A stretch of DNA of 64,000 nt, taken from the NCBI RefSeq assembly GCF_018129995.1, contig NZ_JAFCKS010000007.1:1-64000 (forward strand). The letters are read 5' to 3'. A program made the translations under genes and the position numbers. Each line of letters starts with the position of its first letter. The stretch's first letter is position 1. This document shows positions 1 to 8,430 of the stretch, piece by piece. The notes beneath the pieces are model-generated. The model worked only from the letters and a program-made list of their open reading frames with translations. It ran no database searches and was not told the origin of the DNA. The DNA comes from Bradyrhizobium sp. SZCCT0153 (lineage in GTDB: Bacteria > Pseudomonadota > Alphaproteobacteria > Rhizobiales > Xanthobacteraceae).

Positions 1-214
1 GCTTTTCGCGCAGCGGACCGCGGGTGCCAGCCGGCACCCGGCCTTCCCTGCGCCCTCTTGGCTTAAAGAGGGTGGAGCGACCAAGCAAAGCTCGGGCGAA
101 TTGCGCCGCGAGGACGCGAAGGCGTGCCTGCAAGTCGAAATGTGTGTCGCAGGACTGTGATGTCACCCCTCGCTCCGTCATTGCGCTCGCATGAGCACGC
201 GGAGAAAGCATGCG
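1..214. repeat. Intergenic stretch with short dyads
   Basis: No gene is supported here. Two perfect inverted repeats stand out. CGGGTGCC (21-28) pairs with GGCACCCG (33-40) over a 4-nt loop. CCCTCTT (53-59) pairs with AAGAGGG (66-72) over a 6-nt loop. The segment near 170-190 reads CGTCATTGCGCTCGC, resembling the edge of the dispersed repeats seen again near 28.2 kb and at the right end of the window. It lies downstream of the minus-strand DUF599 gene, so one hairpin may also end that transcript. Neither hairpin is followed by a clear T tract. Confidence 0.4.
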
Positions 215-961
215 TCACATCTCGCTCTCGCGCTGCGGAGCCCAATGACCGCGCTTCTGCATCGCGTCGCCGTCGGTCGCCACCTCCGGCGCCATTGCAG
301 CCCATGCACTGGAGGCGAACTGACGTCGCCAGGTCACGATCACCACGGCTGCCGTGGTCACGAACAGCACCCAGGGGCTGACGAACCAGCCGAGATAGCC
401 GAGTGCGAAGAAGAAGGCGCGCTGGCCGCGGTTGAAGTGGCGGCCGGCCGACTCGAACACACGCGAGGTGCGGATCACATGAGCTTCGGCCTGCGGCGTG
501 CCGCGCTGCGAGGCCGGCGGCATGCCGCCGAACAGGATCGCGACATAGTTGAACAGGCGGTAGGCCCAGGCGAACTTGAAGAAGGCGTAGACGCAGATCA
601 GCACCAGGCCGACGCATTTCAGCTCCCACATCGCGGGCGAGGTGCTGAGGTCGATCGGCAGCTTGCCCAAAATGGTGATGGCGTCGTTGGTGGCGTGCAG
701 CAGCGCCAGAGCGCCGCCGAGCGCGAACAGGCTGGTCGAGGCGAAGAACGCGGTGCCGTTCTGGAGCGAGGCCATGATCTGCATGTCGACCATTCGGGCC
801 TCGCGATCGAGCAGGCGGCGGACCCAGACCTCGCGATAGCCGTTCATGCGCGCCGACAGGCTGTTGCGGCCATAGGCCGAGTGCTCGAGCGTCATGGCAT
901 AGACCAGCCATTCGATGACGAAGAAGCTGATCGCGGTGATGTCGACCCAATGCCTGCTCAT
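215..961 (-). CDS. DUF599 family integral membrane protein
   Basis: A 248-residue inner-membrane protein of the DUF599 family, whose function is unknown. The start MSRHWVDITA is chosen because the family begins with a transmembrane helix at once (ITAISFFVIEWLVYAMTLE). About four hydrophobic segments follow, near residues 10-25, 75-95, 115-135 and 195-220. The conserved N-terminal part around MNGYREVWVRRLLDREARMVD lies in the first loop. It is divergent from the glutathione transferase gene, with about 125 bp between them. A longer open frame upstream of 961 lacks family similarity and is not used. Confidence 0.85.
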   Translation of the reverse strand: MSRHWVDITAISFFVIEWLVYAMTLEHSAYGRNSLSARMNGYREVWVRRLLDREARMVDMQIMASLQNGTAFFASTSLFALGGALALLHATNDAITILGKLPIDLSTSPAMWELKCVGLVLICVYAFFKFAWAYRLFNYVAILFGGMPPASQRGTPQAEAHVIRTSRVFESAGRHFNRGQRAFFFALGYLGWFVSPWVLFVTTAAVVIVTWRRQFASSAWAAMAPEVATDGDAMQKRGHWAPQRESEM

Positions 962-1085
962 GTCTGTCTCCTCGCGAGATCGCAACGATTGCCACGCATG
1001 ATCCAGCCCGGCAACGATTGATTGGTGGCACGCGTTGGCGCTAAAAGCAGCCGCATCCGGCAGACTCTCGAGAAGGACTGGTGAC

Positions 1086-1748
1086 ATGGCTGCGCTGAAA
1101 CTCGCGATCGGCAACAAGAACTACTCGTCATGGTCGATGCGGCCCTGGCTCGCGCTCCGCGCCAACGACATCCCGTTCGCGGAGACCGTCATCCCGCTCT
1201 ACACCGACAATCCCGCGGACAAGGAGCAGATCATCTCCTTCAGTCGCGCCGGCAAGGTGCCGGTGCTGGTCGATGGCGATCTCACGGTGTGGGATTCGCT
1301 CAGCATCATCGAATACATCGCCGAGCGTTATCCGGAAAAGAAGCTGTGGCCGGACGATGTCGCCGCCCGCGCCCACGCCCGTTCCGTCTGCGCCGAGATG
1401 CATTCGGGCTTCATGGCCCTGCGCAACGAATGCGGCATGAACCTGCACCGCCCCGTGGGTCCCGTGCCGTTGTCGGCGGACGCCAAGGCCAACATCGCGC
1501 GCGTGCAGGAGATCTGGCGCGAGTGCCGGACCCGGTATGGTGCCGGCGGACCTTTCCTGTTCGGCCGCTTCGGCGCGGCGGATGCGATGTATGCCCCGGT
1601 CGTGCACCGCTTCCGCACCTACGCGATCGAGGTCACGCCGGAGACCCAGGCCTACATGGACACGATGCTCGGTCTGCCGGCGTTCCAGGAATGGACCAAG
1701 GACGGGCTCGCCGAGACGCTCGTCATCGCAAAGTTCGAGACCATGTAA
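1086..1748 (+). CDS. Glutathione S-transferase family protein
   Basis: A cytosolic glutathione transferase of 220 residues, the usual size. The N-terminal thioredoxin-like domain (about 1-80) shows the glutathione-site segment NKNYSSWSMRPWLAL, with candidate catalytic serines, then the cis-proline region GKVPVLVDGD and the glutathione gamma-glutamyl contact WDSLSIIEYIAERYP. The helical C-terminal domain follows. The family conjugates or isomerises electrophiles with glutathione, and the substrate cannot be read from sequence. The start MAALKLAIG is preceded by GAGAAGGACTGGTGAC, a usable ribosome binding site. It stands alone, 86 bp before the DUF937 gene. Confidence 0.9.
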   Translation: MAALKLAIGNKNYSSWSMRPWLALRANDIPFAETVIPLYTDNPADKEQIISFSRAGKVPVLVDGDLTVWDSLSIIEYIAERYPEKKLWPDDVAARAHARSVCAEMHSGFMALRNECGMNLHRPVGPVPLSADAKANIARVQEIWRECRTRYGAGGPFLFGRFGAADAMYAPVVHRFRTYAIEVTPETQAYMDTMLGLPAFQEWTKDGLAETLVIAKFETM

Positions 1749-1834
1749 CCCGCAATCGTGATCGGGCCTCGCTTGACGTTGAGCAAGCCGGCGGCGCTCA
1801 ATCGCCCGGTGATCGGCAAGGAGAGCAGACGGCC

Positions 1835-2203
1835 ATGGGAATCCTGGACTCGCTGGAGAACAACCCCGCGCTCCGCAGTGCGCTCGGCCAGCTCGGCGCC
1901 GCCGTGTTGCCGGCCGTGCTGAACGAGGTGCTCGGCAGCAACAATCAGGGCGGCCTCAGCGCGATCGTCGCCAAGCTCCAGCAGGCCGGCTTCGGCGAAC
2001 AGGTCAAATCCTGGCTCGGCAACGGCCAGAACCTGCCGATCTCGGCCGACCAGCTCCGCGCCGTGCTCGGCAGCGACACCGTTCGCCAATTGGCTGCGCG
2101 CTACAACATCCCGGTCGACCAGCTCGGCCAGATTCTGGCCCAGGAAGTGCCCAAGGCCGTGGACCACGCCAGCCCCGACGGCCATCTGCCCCATAGCGCC
2201 TGA
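1835..2203 (+). CDS. DUF937 (YidB-like) protein
   Basis: A 122-residue protein of the DUF937/YidB family. Visible hallmarks are the N-terminal helical region MGILDSLENNPALRSALG, the glycine-rich turn GSNNQGGLSAIVAKLQQAGFGEQVKSW, and the C-terminal segment TVRQLAARYNIPVDQLGQILAQEVPKAVDH, which is the most conserved part. No enzyme motif or signal peptide is visible and the biochemical role is unknown. A GGAGAG-type ribosome binding site precedes the ATG. A longer in-frame extension upstream is a shadow of the GST gene in another frame and is rejected. Confidence 0.85.
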   Translation: MGILDSLENNPALRSALGQLGAAVLPAVLNEVLGSNNQGGLSAIVAKLQQAGFGEQVKSWLGNGQNLPISADQLRAVLGSDTVRQLAARYNIPVDQLGQILAQEVPKAVDHASPDGHLPHSA

Positions 2204-2380
2204 AGGGCCGGTTCCGGCGGTATCATCCGCTGGCCGATCACTCTGAAAAGACTGCAAAATTGGTGCCTTTGCCATGCCGCATACTGCTGGCCAAAAAGCC
2301 CGGTCGCATGCTATATGACGGGCGGGTTTCCGGCCGGCCGCCGCAGTGGGACCATGGGCGGGGCAGGCGCTGTTTGAGTG

Positions 2381-2584
2381 ATGGAGAGGGTGTTGAAGCA
2401 CAAATTCCCGATTGGAGCGCGCGTATTGTTCACGGCCAGCAACGTCGCGCGCCCCGCTGCCAGCGGCTCGTATGAGGTCATCCGTCTGCTGCCGACCGAT
2501 GGCGACGACTGCCAGTATCGGATCAAGAGCTCGACCGAAGCCTTCGAACGCGTCGCCAAGGAAAGCCAGCTCGCGCTGTCCTGA
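2381..2584 (+). CDS. Small conserved hypothetical protein (67 aa)
   Basis: A 67-residue basic protein beginning MERVLKHKFPIGARVLFTAS. I do not recognise a named family. The pattern (a short beta-rich N-terminus, YEVIRLLPTDGDDCQYRIKSS, then a helical tail EAFERVAKESQLAL) suggests a small SH3-like or barrel fold of the kind common in rhizobia, but that is inference. ATG at 2381 is preferred to the adjacent in-frame GTG at 2378. It lies alone between the DUF937 gene and a membrane-anchored protein. Confidence 0.65.
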   Translation: MERVLKHKFPIGARVLFTASNVARPAASGSYEVIRLLPTDGDDCQYRIKSSTEAFERVAKESQLALS

Positions 2585-2738
2585 AGGCCGACGCCGCCGG
2601 CATCGGCGCCTCCGGGAATTTGTGTCCTGCCGCCGTCAAAAGGCCCGCTTCACCTTCACAAGGTGGGCCGGGGCGGTTGCCGGTTCGCGGTGCTCGCTTT
2701 GACCATTCGCTCTTTGCTCGCGTGAGGGGACGTCGCGC

Positions 2739-3722
2739 ATGAACTGGGCATGGGCCACTTCGCTGGATCAAATCTGGCGCTCGCCGGCCTTTCCGATGTG
2801 GATGACGCTGGCGGCTGCCGGCTTCTTCGGACTGATTCTCCTGATCACGCTGCCGCGCGCCGAGAGATCGGTCGCCAACGGCGCGCTGGCCGTCATTACG
2901 CTGATCGCGATTGCCACAGCCGTGGCTGCGACCGTGCGCGTCTATGGACCGGCGGGGCAGGCCATGCCGACCGAGGCGCGCGCCCAGGCCGCCGTCACCG
3001 CGAGCCTGCCGGCGCTGTCCTGTCTCGACGATCTCGCCGGCGATGCTGTGGCCATTGGGTGCGAGAAGGCGCTGTTCGGCGCGCCTGACGCGGCGGCCGC
3101 GGCCGTCGCCGCCACAGCGGCCCGCATCGACCGGCTGACCGCGCTCGGCGATGCGGCAACCGCCGACAACGGCCTGACGCTCGACACGAAGGTGCTGCGC
3201 AAGTCGCTGGAGCGTGATCGCTATGGCCTGGTCGCGCAGGTGCTGGTCGCGCGCGACGGCTGCACGCAGTTCGACTGCGCGGCCTTCCGCTCGCTGAGCG
3301 ATCAGCAACAGGTCGCGGCCAACATGGATTCCCATCTCTACGACACGCTGGTCGCACGCTATGCGCCGACCTGGAATGCGCCCGCAGCGGCGCCGTCGAT
3401 GCCGGCCACGGCTGCGCTTGCCGGGCTGCCGCCGTCGATGCCGACGGGCAAGCCCACCAATGCGGAGTTCCCGAGCGCCTCGTCGACGCCCCCGGTGAGC
3501 ATCATGAATCCGGAGCCGCCGGCCCGCCAGGCGGCGCCGGCCGCAAACGCAGCCGCAGCGCCGGCTCCGCGCGCGCCGGCTGCGGCCGCGGCGCAGACCG
3601 CAGTGCACGCCGCACCGGCCGCGAAGAAGCCGCCTGCACCGAAGGCTGCGCGGGCGCCGGCGGCAGCACCGGTTCCGCTCGCACCGCCGGCCGCGGCTCC
3701 CGCAGCTGCGGATAACGAGTAG
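2739..3722 (+). CDS. Membrane-anchored Ala/Pro-rich hypothetical protein
   Basis: A 327-residue protein with no named family that I recognise. Residues about 15-65 form two transmembrane helices (MWMTLAAAGFFGLILLITL and ALAVITLIAIATAVAATVRVY). The middle part (about 85-205) looks folded and carries four cysteines in two pairs (SCLDDLAGDAVAIGCEKALF and CTQFDCAAF), which could form disulfides if the domain is periplasmic. From about residue 210 the sequence becomes low-complexity Ala/Pro, which would suit a flexible spacer crossing the periplasm or cell wall. Start ATG follows a GAGGGGA ribosome binding site. Function unknown. Confidence 0.75.
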   Translation: MNWAWATSLDQIWRSPAFPMWMTLAAAGFFGLILLITLPRAERSVANGALAVITLIAIATAVAATVRVYGPAGQAMPTEARAQAAVTASLPALSCLDDLAGDAVAIGCEKALFGAPDAAAAAVAATAARIDRLTALGDAATADNGLTLDTKVLRKSLERDRYGLVAQVLVARDGCTQFDCAAFRSLSDQQQVAANMDSHLYDTLVARYAPTWNAPAAAPSMPATAALAGLPPSMPTGKPTNAEFPSASSTPPVSIMNPEPPARQAAPAANAAAAPAPRAPAAAAAQTAVHAAPAAKKPPAPKAARAPAAAPVPLAPPAAAPAAADNE

Positions 3723-3764
3723 ATCGGCATTCCAAATGGGTGGCTGCCCGGCTAATGCTTGGGC

Positions 3765-4205
3765 ATGCCACTACATCTGATCAAGCTCGCCGTCGGCTGC
3801 GACTCCGTCAAGGAATTGAAGGAGTGGATCGCCGAACGGATGCAGACCGCCAAGAAGAAGGGTCTGCCGCAACATCACATCCACATCACCCGCATGGTGC
3901 CCAAGCGCGACGCGGAGATTCTGTCGGGCGGGTCGCTCTATTGGGTAATCAAGGGCGAGATCGCCGCGCGCGAAAAGATCATCGGCATCGAGCCGTTCCG
4001 CGACAAGGACGGCATCGGACGCTGCCGGATCGTGATGCAGCCGAAGGTGATCCCGGTGTCGCCGCGACCGATGCGGCCGTTCCAGGGTTGGCGCTATCTC
4101 GCCGATGAATCCGTGCCGCCCGATCTCGGCAAGTCCGCCGCCGGCTCGATCGCGGCCATGCCCGAGCCGATGCGCCGCGAGCTGCGCGATCTCGGATTGC
4201 TCTAA
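3765..4205 (+). CDS. DUF1489 family protein
   Basis: A 146-residue protein of the DUF1489 family, common in Alphaproteobacteria and of unknown function. Conserved stretches are MPLHLIKLAVGCDSV at the start, HHIHITRMVPKRDAEIL, GSLYWVIKGEIAAREKI, and the proline-rich VSPRPMRPFQGWRYL near the end. No signal peptide or membrane span is seen. ATG at 3765 fits the family start better than the upstream TTG at 3759. Its stop codon overlaps that of the convergent panC by 4 nt (CTAA, 4202-4205). Confidence 0.9.
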   Translation: MPLHLIKLAVGCDSVKELKEWIAERMQTAKKKGLPQHHIHITRMVPKRDAEILSGGSLYWVIKGEIAAREKIIGIEPFRDKDGIGRCRIVMQPKVIPVSPRPMRPFQGWRYLADESVPPDLGKSAAGSIAAMPEPMRRELRDLGLL

Positions 4206-5053
4206 ACCGCGAGATTGTCGATCAGCCGGGTGCTACCGAGATTGGCGGCGACCAGGATCCGCAACGGGCCGTCCTTGCGCGAGGCGACCTCTGCCAGCGT
4301 CGCGGCGTGGCGCAGCTCGAAATAGTCGAGCGCGAAGCCGGCGGCCGTGATCATCCCGGCCCCGTGCGCCATCGCGGGGGCGATCGCCTCGCCGGCACGG
4401 ATGCGCGCGGCGCTCTCCTTCATGGCGCGGTACAGCGTGGTCGCGGTCTGCCGCTCCTGAGGCGACAGGTAGACGTTGCGCGAGGACATCGCGAGCCCGT
4501 CGCGCTCGCGGACGGTGCGGGAGCCGATCACCTTGACGCCGAGGTCGAGATCCCGCGCCATCTGCGTCACCACCCGCAATTGCTGAAAGTCCTTCTCGCC
4601 GAAGATCGCGACGTCCGGCCGGCATTGCGTGAACAGCTTGCCGACGACGGTGGCGACGCCGCCGAAGAAGTGCGGCCGAAAGCGGTCCTCGAGGCCGGCC
4701 AGCGCCGGTCCCTCCGGCACGATGCGGGTCGCAAAGCCCTCCGGATACATGGCCTCGGCGCCGGGATGCCAGACGACATCGACGTCCTCGGCCGCGAGCT
4801 TGGCGATGTCGGCCTTCCAGGTGCGCGGATAGGCGCCGAAATCCTCGGTCGGGGCGAACTGCGTCGGGTTGACGAAGATCGACACCACGACGCGGCTTGC
4901 GCGCCGCTTGGCAAGGCGCACCAGCGACACATGCCCGTCATGGAGCGCTCCCATGGTCGGCACCAGCGCGATCGTGGCCTTGCGCTTGCGAAGATTGTCG
5001 ACGGCGCGTCGCAGGGCAGGGACCGTGCGGGCGATCAAGGGGCGTGGCGACAT
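4202..5053 (-). CDS. panC: Pantoate--beta-alanine ligase
   Basis: Pantothenate synthetase, 283 residues. It joins pantoate and beta-alanine with ATP, the last step of vitamin B5 synthesis towards CoA, in the cytosol. The nucleotidyltransferase fold shows the HIGH-like motif PTMGALHDGH near residue 33, then VSIFVNPTQFAPTEDF, the GEKDFQQLRVV segment that binds ATP, and RERDGLAMSSRN, the KMSKS-like site. MSPRPLIARTV is taken as the start because it matches the family N-terminus. No panB is nearby. It is divergent from mipZ across about 285 bp. Confidence 0.96.
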   Translation of the reverse strand: MSPRPLIARTVPALRRAVDNLRKRKATIALVPTMGALHDGHVSLVRLAKRRASRVVVSIFVNPTQFAPTEDFGAYPRTWKADIAKLAAEDVDVVWHPGAEAMYPEGFATRIVPEGPALAGLEDRFRPHFFGGVATVVGKLFTQCRPDVAIFGEKDFQQLRVVTQMARDLDLGVKVIGSRTVRERDGLAMSSRNVYLSPQERQTATTLYRAMKESAARIRAGEAIAPAMAHGAGMITAAGFALDYFELRHAATLAEVASRKDGPLRILVAANLGSTRLIDNLAV

Positions 5054-5337
5054 CGGGACTCGGCGGGGTTGGGATTTGGAGCGGGCGCGGCTCGTGGTCC
5101 GGCCGGCTAACCTTAACAAGCGGGCGTCATGGACGCCATGCATCCGGATGCGGCACAGCATCCCGCGCAAGCCTGCGGAGGATGTCGCGACATTGTGGGC
5201 TGGATCACAGACGCGAGGCGGCACAGCGATTCATGATGAAAAACGGCGCGCTGCGATTTGCATGACCTGTCACGCATTTCACTTGACCGCAGACGCGGCC
5301 AATTCGAAGATCATCGTCGGGGGTGTTGAGGATCGCG

Positions 5338-6261
5338 ATGCTTGTGCAAGCTAGCCAAGGCCAGTCCGGCTCGGCGCATGTGGTCGTGCTCGGCAACGAG
5401 AAGGGCGGCTCCGGCAAGTCGACCACCGCCCTGCACATTGCGGTGGCGCTCCTGAAAGCCGGCCAGCGCGTCGCCACCATCGACCTCGACTGCCGTCAGC
5501 AGAGCTTTACCCGTTACATCGGCAACCGGTCCGCCTGGGCACGCCGCACCAAGCTCGACCTCGAACTGCCGGTGCATCGCTGCATCAAGCTCGGCGAGAC
5601 CATGCAGATCGCCGAGAACGAGAATTCCGAGTTCCAGCAGTTCATGGAGGCGGTCTCTGCGGTCGAGCGCAGCTTCGACTTCATCGTGATCGATACGCCC
5701 GGTACCGACAGCTACCTGATGCGGCTCGCGCACTCGATGGCCGATACGCTGGTGACCCCGATCAACGACAGCTTCCTCGATTTCGATGTGCTCGGCACCG
5801 TCGATCCGGCGAACTACGCCGTCACGGGCGAGAGCCATTACGCCGAGATGGTGCGGGATACCCGCCGCAAGCGCCGCCAGCTCGACGGCGCGACCACCGA
5901 CTGGATCGTCGTGCGCAACCGCCTGTCCATGCTCGGTTCGCGCAACAAGCAGTTGGTTGCCGAGGGCCTCAAGGATTTGTCGCTGCGACTCGGCTTCCGC
6001 TACGTCGACGGCTTCGCCGAGCGCGTCGTCTATCGCGAGTTCTTCCCGCGTGGTCTGACCGCCCTCGACGAGATCGACGAAGCCACGCTCGGCATGCGGC
6101 CCAATCTCGGCCATCTCACCGCGCGGGAGGAGGTGACGAGCCTGCTGCGTCAGCTCAAGCTGCCGCTCGACGAGCGCGGCCGCCGCCGCGCGGCGAACCG
6201 CGCCGAGTGGTTCAATCAGGTCGACAAGCCGCTCGAGGTCCACGACATCCTCGGCGCCTGA
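5338..6261 (+). CDS. mipZ: Division-plane positioning ATPase MipZ
   Basis: A ParA-family P-loop ATPase of 307 residues. In Caulobacter, MipZ binds ParB at the origins and forms bipolar gradients that inhibit FtsZ, placing the division site at mid-cell. The deviant Walker A NEKGGSGKST lies near residues 20-29. The switch region IDLDCRQQSFTRYI and Walker B FIVIDTPGTDSYLMRLAH follow, and the MipZ-specific middle VTGESHYAEMVRD...RRQLDGATTDWIVVRNRLS distinguishes it from ParA and Soj. ATG at 5338 has GAGG 8 nt upstream and is preferred to the in-frame GTG at 5323. It is monocistronic. Confidence 0.93.
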   Translation: MLVQASQGQSGSAHVVVLGNEKGGSGKSTTALHIAVALLKAGQRVATIDLDCRQQSFTRYIGNRSAWARRTKLDLELPVHRCIKLGETMQIAENENSEFQQFMEAVSAVERSFDFIVIDTPGTDSYLMRLAHSMADTLVTPINDSFLDFDVLGTVDPANYAVTGESHYAEMVRDTRRKRRQLDGATTDWIVVRNRLSMLGSRNKQLVAEGLKDLSLRLGFRYVDGFAERVVYREFFPRGLTALDEIDEATLGMRPNLGHLTAREEVTSLLRQLKLPLDERGRRRAANRAEWFNQVDKPLEVHDILGA

Positions 6262-6441
6262 GGCAGCGGTATATCGCTACTTCCAATCGATAAGGCGGTC
6301 GCTTCCCGCGGGAACCCAAGCCTGCGCTCGGTCGTTTTCACCACGCGTTTACTGCAAAATTGAACCCAATCGAGACCGGTTGCGTCGGATGGTGACCTGC
6401 ACCCTCACGTAGCCGTAAGAAAGTGGGTGCCCAAGAAACGC

Positions 6442-6513
6442 GTGCGACGCACAATGAAAGGGCTGCCAATTCACAATATTTAGCCTTCCTGTCACGCGGC
6501 TGTGACATATATT
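6442..6513 (+). promoter_or_regulatory. PhaR-like dyad and promoter-like elements before the hydrolase
   Basis: The gap 6262-6606 holds no gene. At 6442-6454 lies GTGCGACGCACAA, a dyad (TGC-N3-GCA core) identical over 13 bases to one in front of the phasin gene at 11514-11526. Further down, GTCAC (6491-6495) and GTGAC (6502-6506) form an inverted repeat, followed by TATATT (6508-6513), a plausible -10 box. The matching -35 (TTCCTG, 6485-6490) is weak. Regulation by a PhaR-type repressor is inference from the shared site. Confidence 0.4.
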
Positions 6514-6606
6514 AGGGAATAGGCGACCAGGGGCCGAAGAGCTCCGGAAGAAACACGATTTTCAACAGGGATCAGGCCGCAAAAGAGCCTGAGGCTGAGG
6601 ACGAAA

Positions 6607-7467
6607 ATGAAGCGTGGAATTGCCGTTCTGGTTTCCGTCGGTGCCCTCTGTGGCGTCGCCTATTTCACCGCGAGCAAGTGGGCGATCAAGCACGAGACCA
6701 TCACCTTCTACGACGCTTCGCGCGACAACCGTCCGGTGCCCGTCGACATCGCGATCCGCCGCGACAAGGAAATGCAGGCCAATGCCGGCATGATCACGTT
6801 GCCCGTTGCCGTGATCAATCACGGCAATACCGTCAAGAACACCGAGTACGGTTTCCTCGCCAACATCTTCGCCGCGCGCGGCTACATGGTCGTCAGCCCG
6901 CAGCATGATTTGCCGACCGATCCTCCGATGGTGACCAAACCGGGCGAGCTCTATGTCGGCCGCCTGCCGCAGATTCTGCGCGGCGTCGCCAACATCCATC
7001 TCGCCATGCAGGAGATGAAGAAGGTTCAGCCCAACGCCGACTACGCCAAGGTGACGATGGTCGGCCACTCCATGGGCGGCGACATCACGATGTATTTCGC
7101 CAAGCAGTATCCGGATGAGGTCAAGAAGGTCGTCACGCTCGACAATCTGCGTGTGCCCTTCGTCACCGCCGGCAAGTTCAAGATCCTGTCGTTCCGTTCG
7201 CAGGATCCGCAGTTTAAGACCGATGCGGGCGTGATCCCGACCGAGGAGGAGTGCGAAAAGGCCGGAATCCAGGTCGTCAAAACCGAATTCCAGCACAACG
7301 ACATGCGCGACACCGGTCCGGATGTGGCCAAGAACTCGATTCAGGGCATGCTCGACAAATTCCTGAGCGCGACCGACAGCGACGTGGCGCCGGTCAACAC
7401 GCAGGCTTCCCCGCCCAAGATTCTCGAGCCTGGTCCGGTCGCTCTGATGGCGCCCGCCAAGAGCTGA
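6607..7467 (+). CDS. Alpha/beta hydrolase with N-terminal membrane anchor or signal
   Basis: A 286-residue serine hydrolase. The N-terminus (MKRGIAVLVSVGALCGVAYFTASKWA) is a signal anchor or uncleaved signal, so the enzyme is probably periplasmic. The fold shows the oxyanion segment VINHGNT near residue 70 and the nucleophile elbow GHSMGG with Ser155. The acid may be an Asp in the RSQDPQF region, and the base His is probably near EFQHNDM. Substrate unknown. A shared operator-like dyad with the phasin gene raises a possible link to PHB or fatty-ester metabolism, which is inference only. A three-copy 15-bp repeat crosses its stop codon and a terminator hairpin follows. Confidence 0.85.
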   Translation: MKRGIAVLVSVGALCGVAYFTASKWAIKHETITFYDASRDNRPVPVDIAIRRDKEMQANAGMITLPVAVINHGNTVKNTEYGFLANIFAARGYMVVSPQHDLPTDPPMVTKPGELYVGRLPQILRGVANIHLAMQEMKKVQPNADYAKVTMVGHSMGGDITMYFAKQYPDEVKKVVTLDNLRVPFVTAGKFKILSFRSQDPQFKTDAGVIPTEEECEKAGIQVVKTEFQHNDMRDTGPDVAKNSIQGMLDKFLSATDSDVAPVNTQASPPKILEPGPVALMAPAKS

Positions 7468-7499
7468 CAGCCTCCTCGCTGACAGCCTACTCGCTGACA
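7463..7499 (+). repeat. 15-bp tandem repeat across a stop codon
   Basis: GCTGACAGCCTCCTC starts at 7463 and is repeated with one change at 7478. A third partial copy, GCTGACA, starts at 7493. The first copy contains the stop TGA of the alpha/beta hydrolase, so slippage here would only alter the trailer. Confidence 0.6.
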
Positions 7500-7525
7500 T
7501 CGCCCTCATCGTCAGCAGCGATTTC

Positions 7526-7559
7526 AAAGCCCCTGCCGGCCTCCGCTGGCGGGGGCTTT
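7526..7559 (+). terminator. Rho-independent terminator after the hydrolase gene
   Basis: AAAGCCCC at 7526-7533 pairs with GGGGCTTT at 7552-7559 with an internal GCC/GGC extension. The stem is GC-rich and ends in TTT, though no long T tract follows. It lies 60 bp after the hydrolase stop and before the VWA gene. Confidence 0.6.
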
Positions 7560-7616
7560 GCTCATTGACCGGGCTGCACGCGCTGACCACATTAGTTGCT
7601 CACGCAGGGTCAAGAG

Positions 7617-8366
7617 ATGTCGGGCGAACCCATCAAACCGTGCGGCCGCGATGCCGTCTCGGCGCAATCTGGCGGCGCAGTGCCGCAGGCGGGGACGGCG
7701 ACCTCGGAGGACATCGCGGCCTTCGTCGCCAAGGCGCGTGCGCTGTCGCCGCACGCTCCCGGTGCGAAAGGCCGGCTGATCTTCGCGCTGGATGCGACGA
7801 TGAGCCGGCAGCCGACCTGGGACATGGCGTGCGCGCTGCAGGCCGACATGTTCCGCGAAACCGCCGCGCTCGGCAGCCTCGACATCCGGCTCGTCTACTA
7901 TCGCGGCTTCAACGAGTGTCGCGCCACGGCATGGATCTCCGACAGCGCCAGGCTTGCGGCGCTGATGAGCAAGATCGATTGCCGCGGCGGCGATACCCAG
8001 ATCGGCAAGGTGCTGAGCGAGGTGCGGCGCGAGGCGGTTGCGTCCGGCGTGCGTGCCGTTGTCTTCGTCGGCGACGCCATGGAGGAGAAGGTCGACGAAC
8101 TCTGCGCCAAGGCCGGCGAGCTAGGCATGCTCAAGGTGCCCGTGTTCATGTTTCAGGAAGGCCATGACGCCGTGGCCGAGCAGGCCTTTCGCGAGATCGC
8201 CCGGCTTACCGGCGGGGCGTGGTGCCGGTTCGATCCGGGCGCGGCGGCGCAATTGCGCGAGCTGTTGCGCGCAGCCGCGGCCTATGCCGCCGGCGGCCGC
8301 GAGGCGCTGTTGCAATTGGCCAAAACCGCGAACGGCGCGGCGAAGCTGATCGAGCAGCTCAAGTGA
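7617..8366 (+). CDS. VWA-domain protein
   Basis: A 249-residue cytosolic protein made of a von Willebrand factor A-like domain. The core begins RLIFALDATMSRQPTW, where DATMS takes the place of the DxSxS metal-adhesion motif. Later strands are IRLVYYRGF, CRGGDTQIGKVLSEV (with a conserved Thr) and AVVFVGDAMEEKVDEL (with a conserved Asp). The domain usually binds a partner protein through a metal ion. ATG at 7617 has CAAGAG upstream and is preferred to a TTG at 7596. The next gene, 64 bp on, encodes a membrane J-domain protein, and the two are probably co-transcribed. Confidence 0.8.
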   Translation: MSGEPIKPCGRDAVSAQSGGAVPQAGTATSEDIAAFVAKARALSPHAPGAKGRLIFALDATMSRQPTWDMACALQADMFRETAALGSLDIRLVYYRGFNECRATAWISDSARLAALMSKIDCRGGDTQIGKVLSEVRREAVASGVRAVVFVGDAMEEKVDELCAKAGELGMLKVPVFMFQEGHDAVAEQAFREIARLTGGAWCRFDPGAAAQLRELLRAAAAYAAGGREALLQLAKTANGAAKLIEQLK

Positions 8367-8430
8367 GGCGGGTTTGCCTGGCGGGATGCAACGGCATGCT
8401 TTTTCGGCGTGACGCAACTATATTCCGGCC

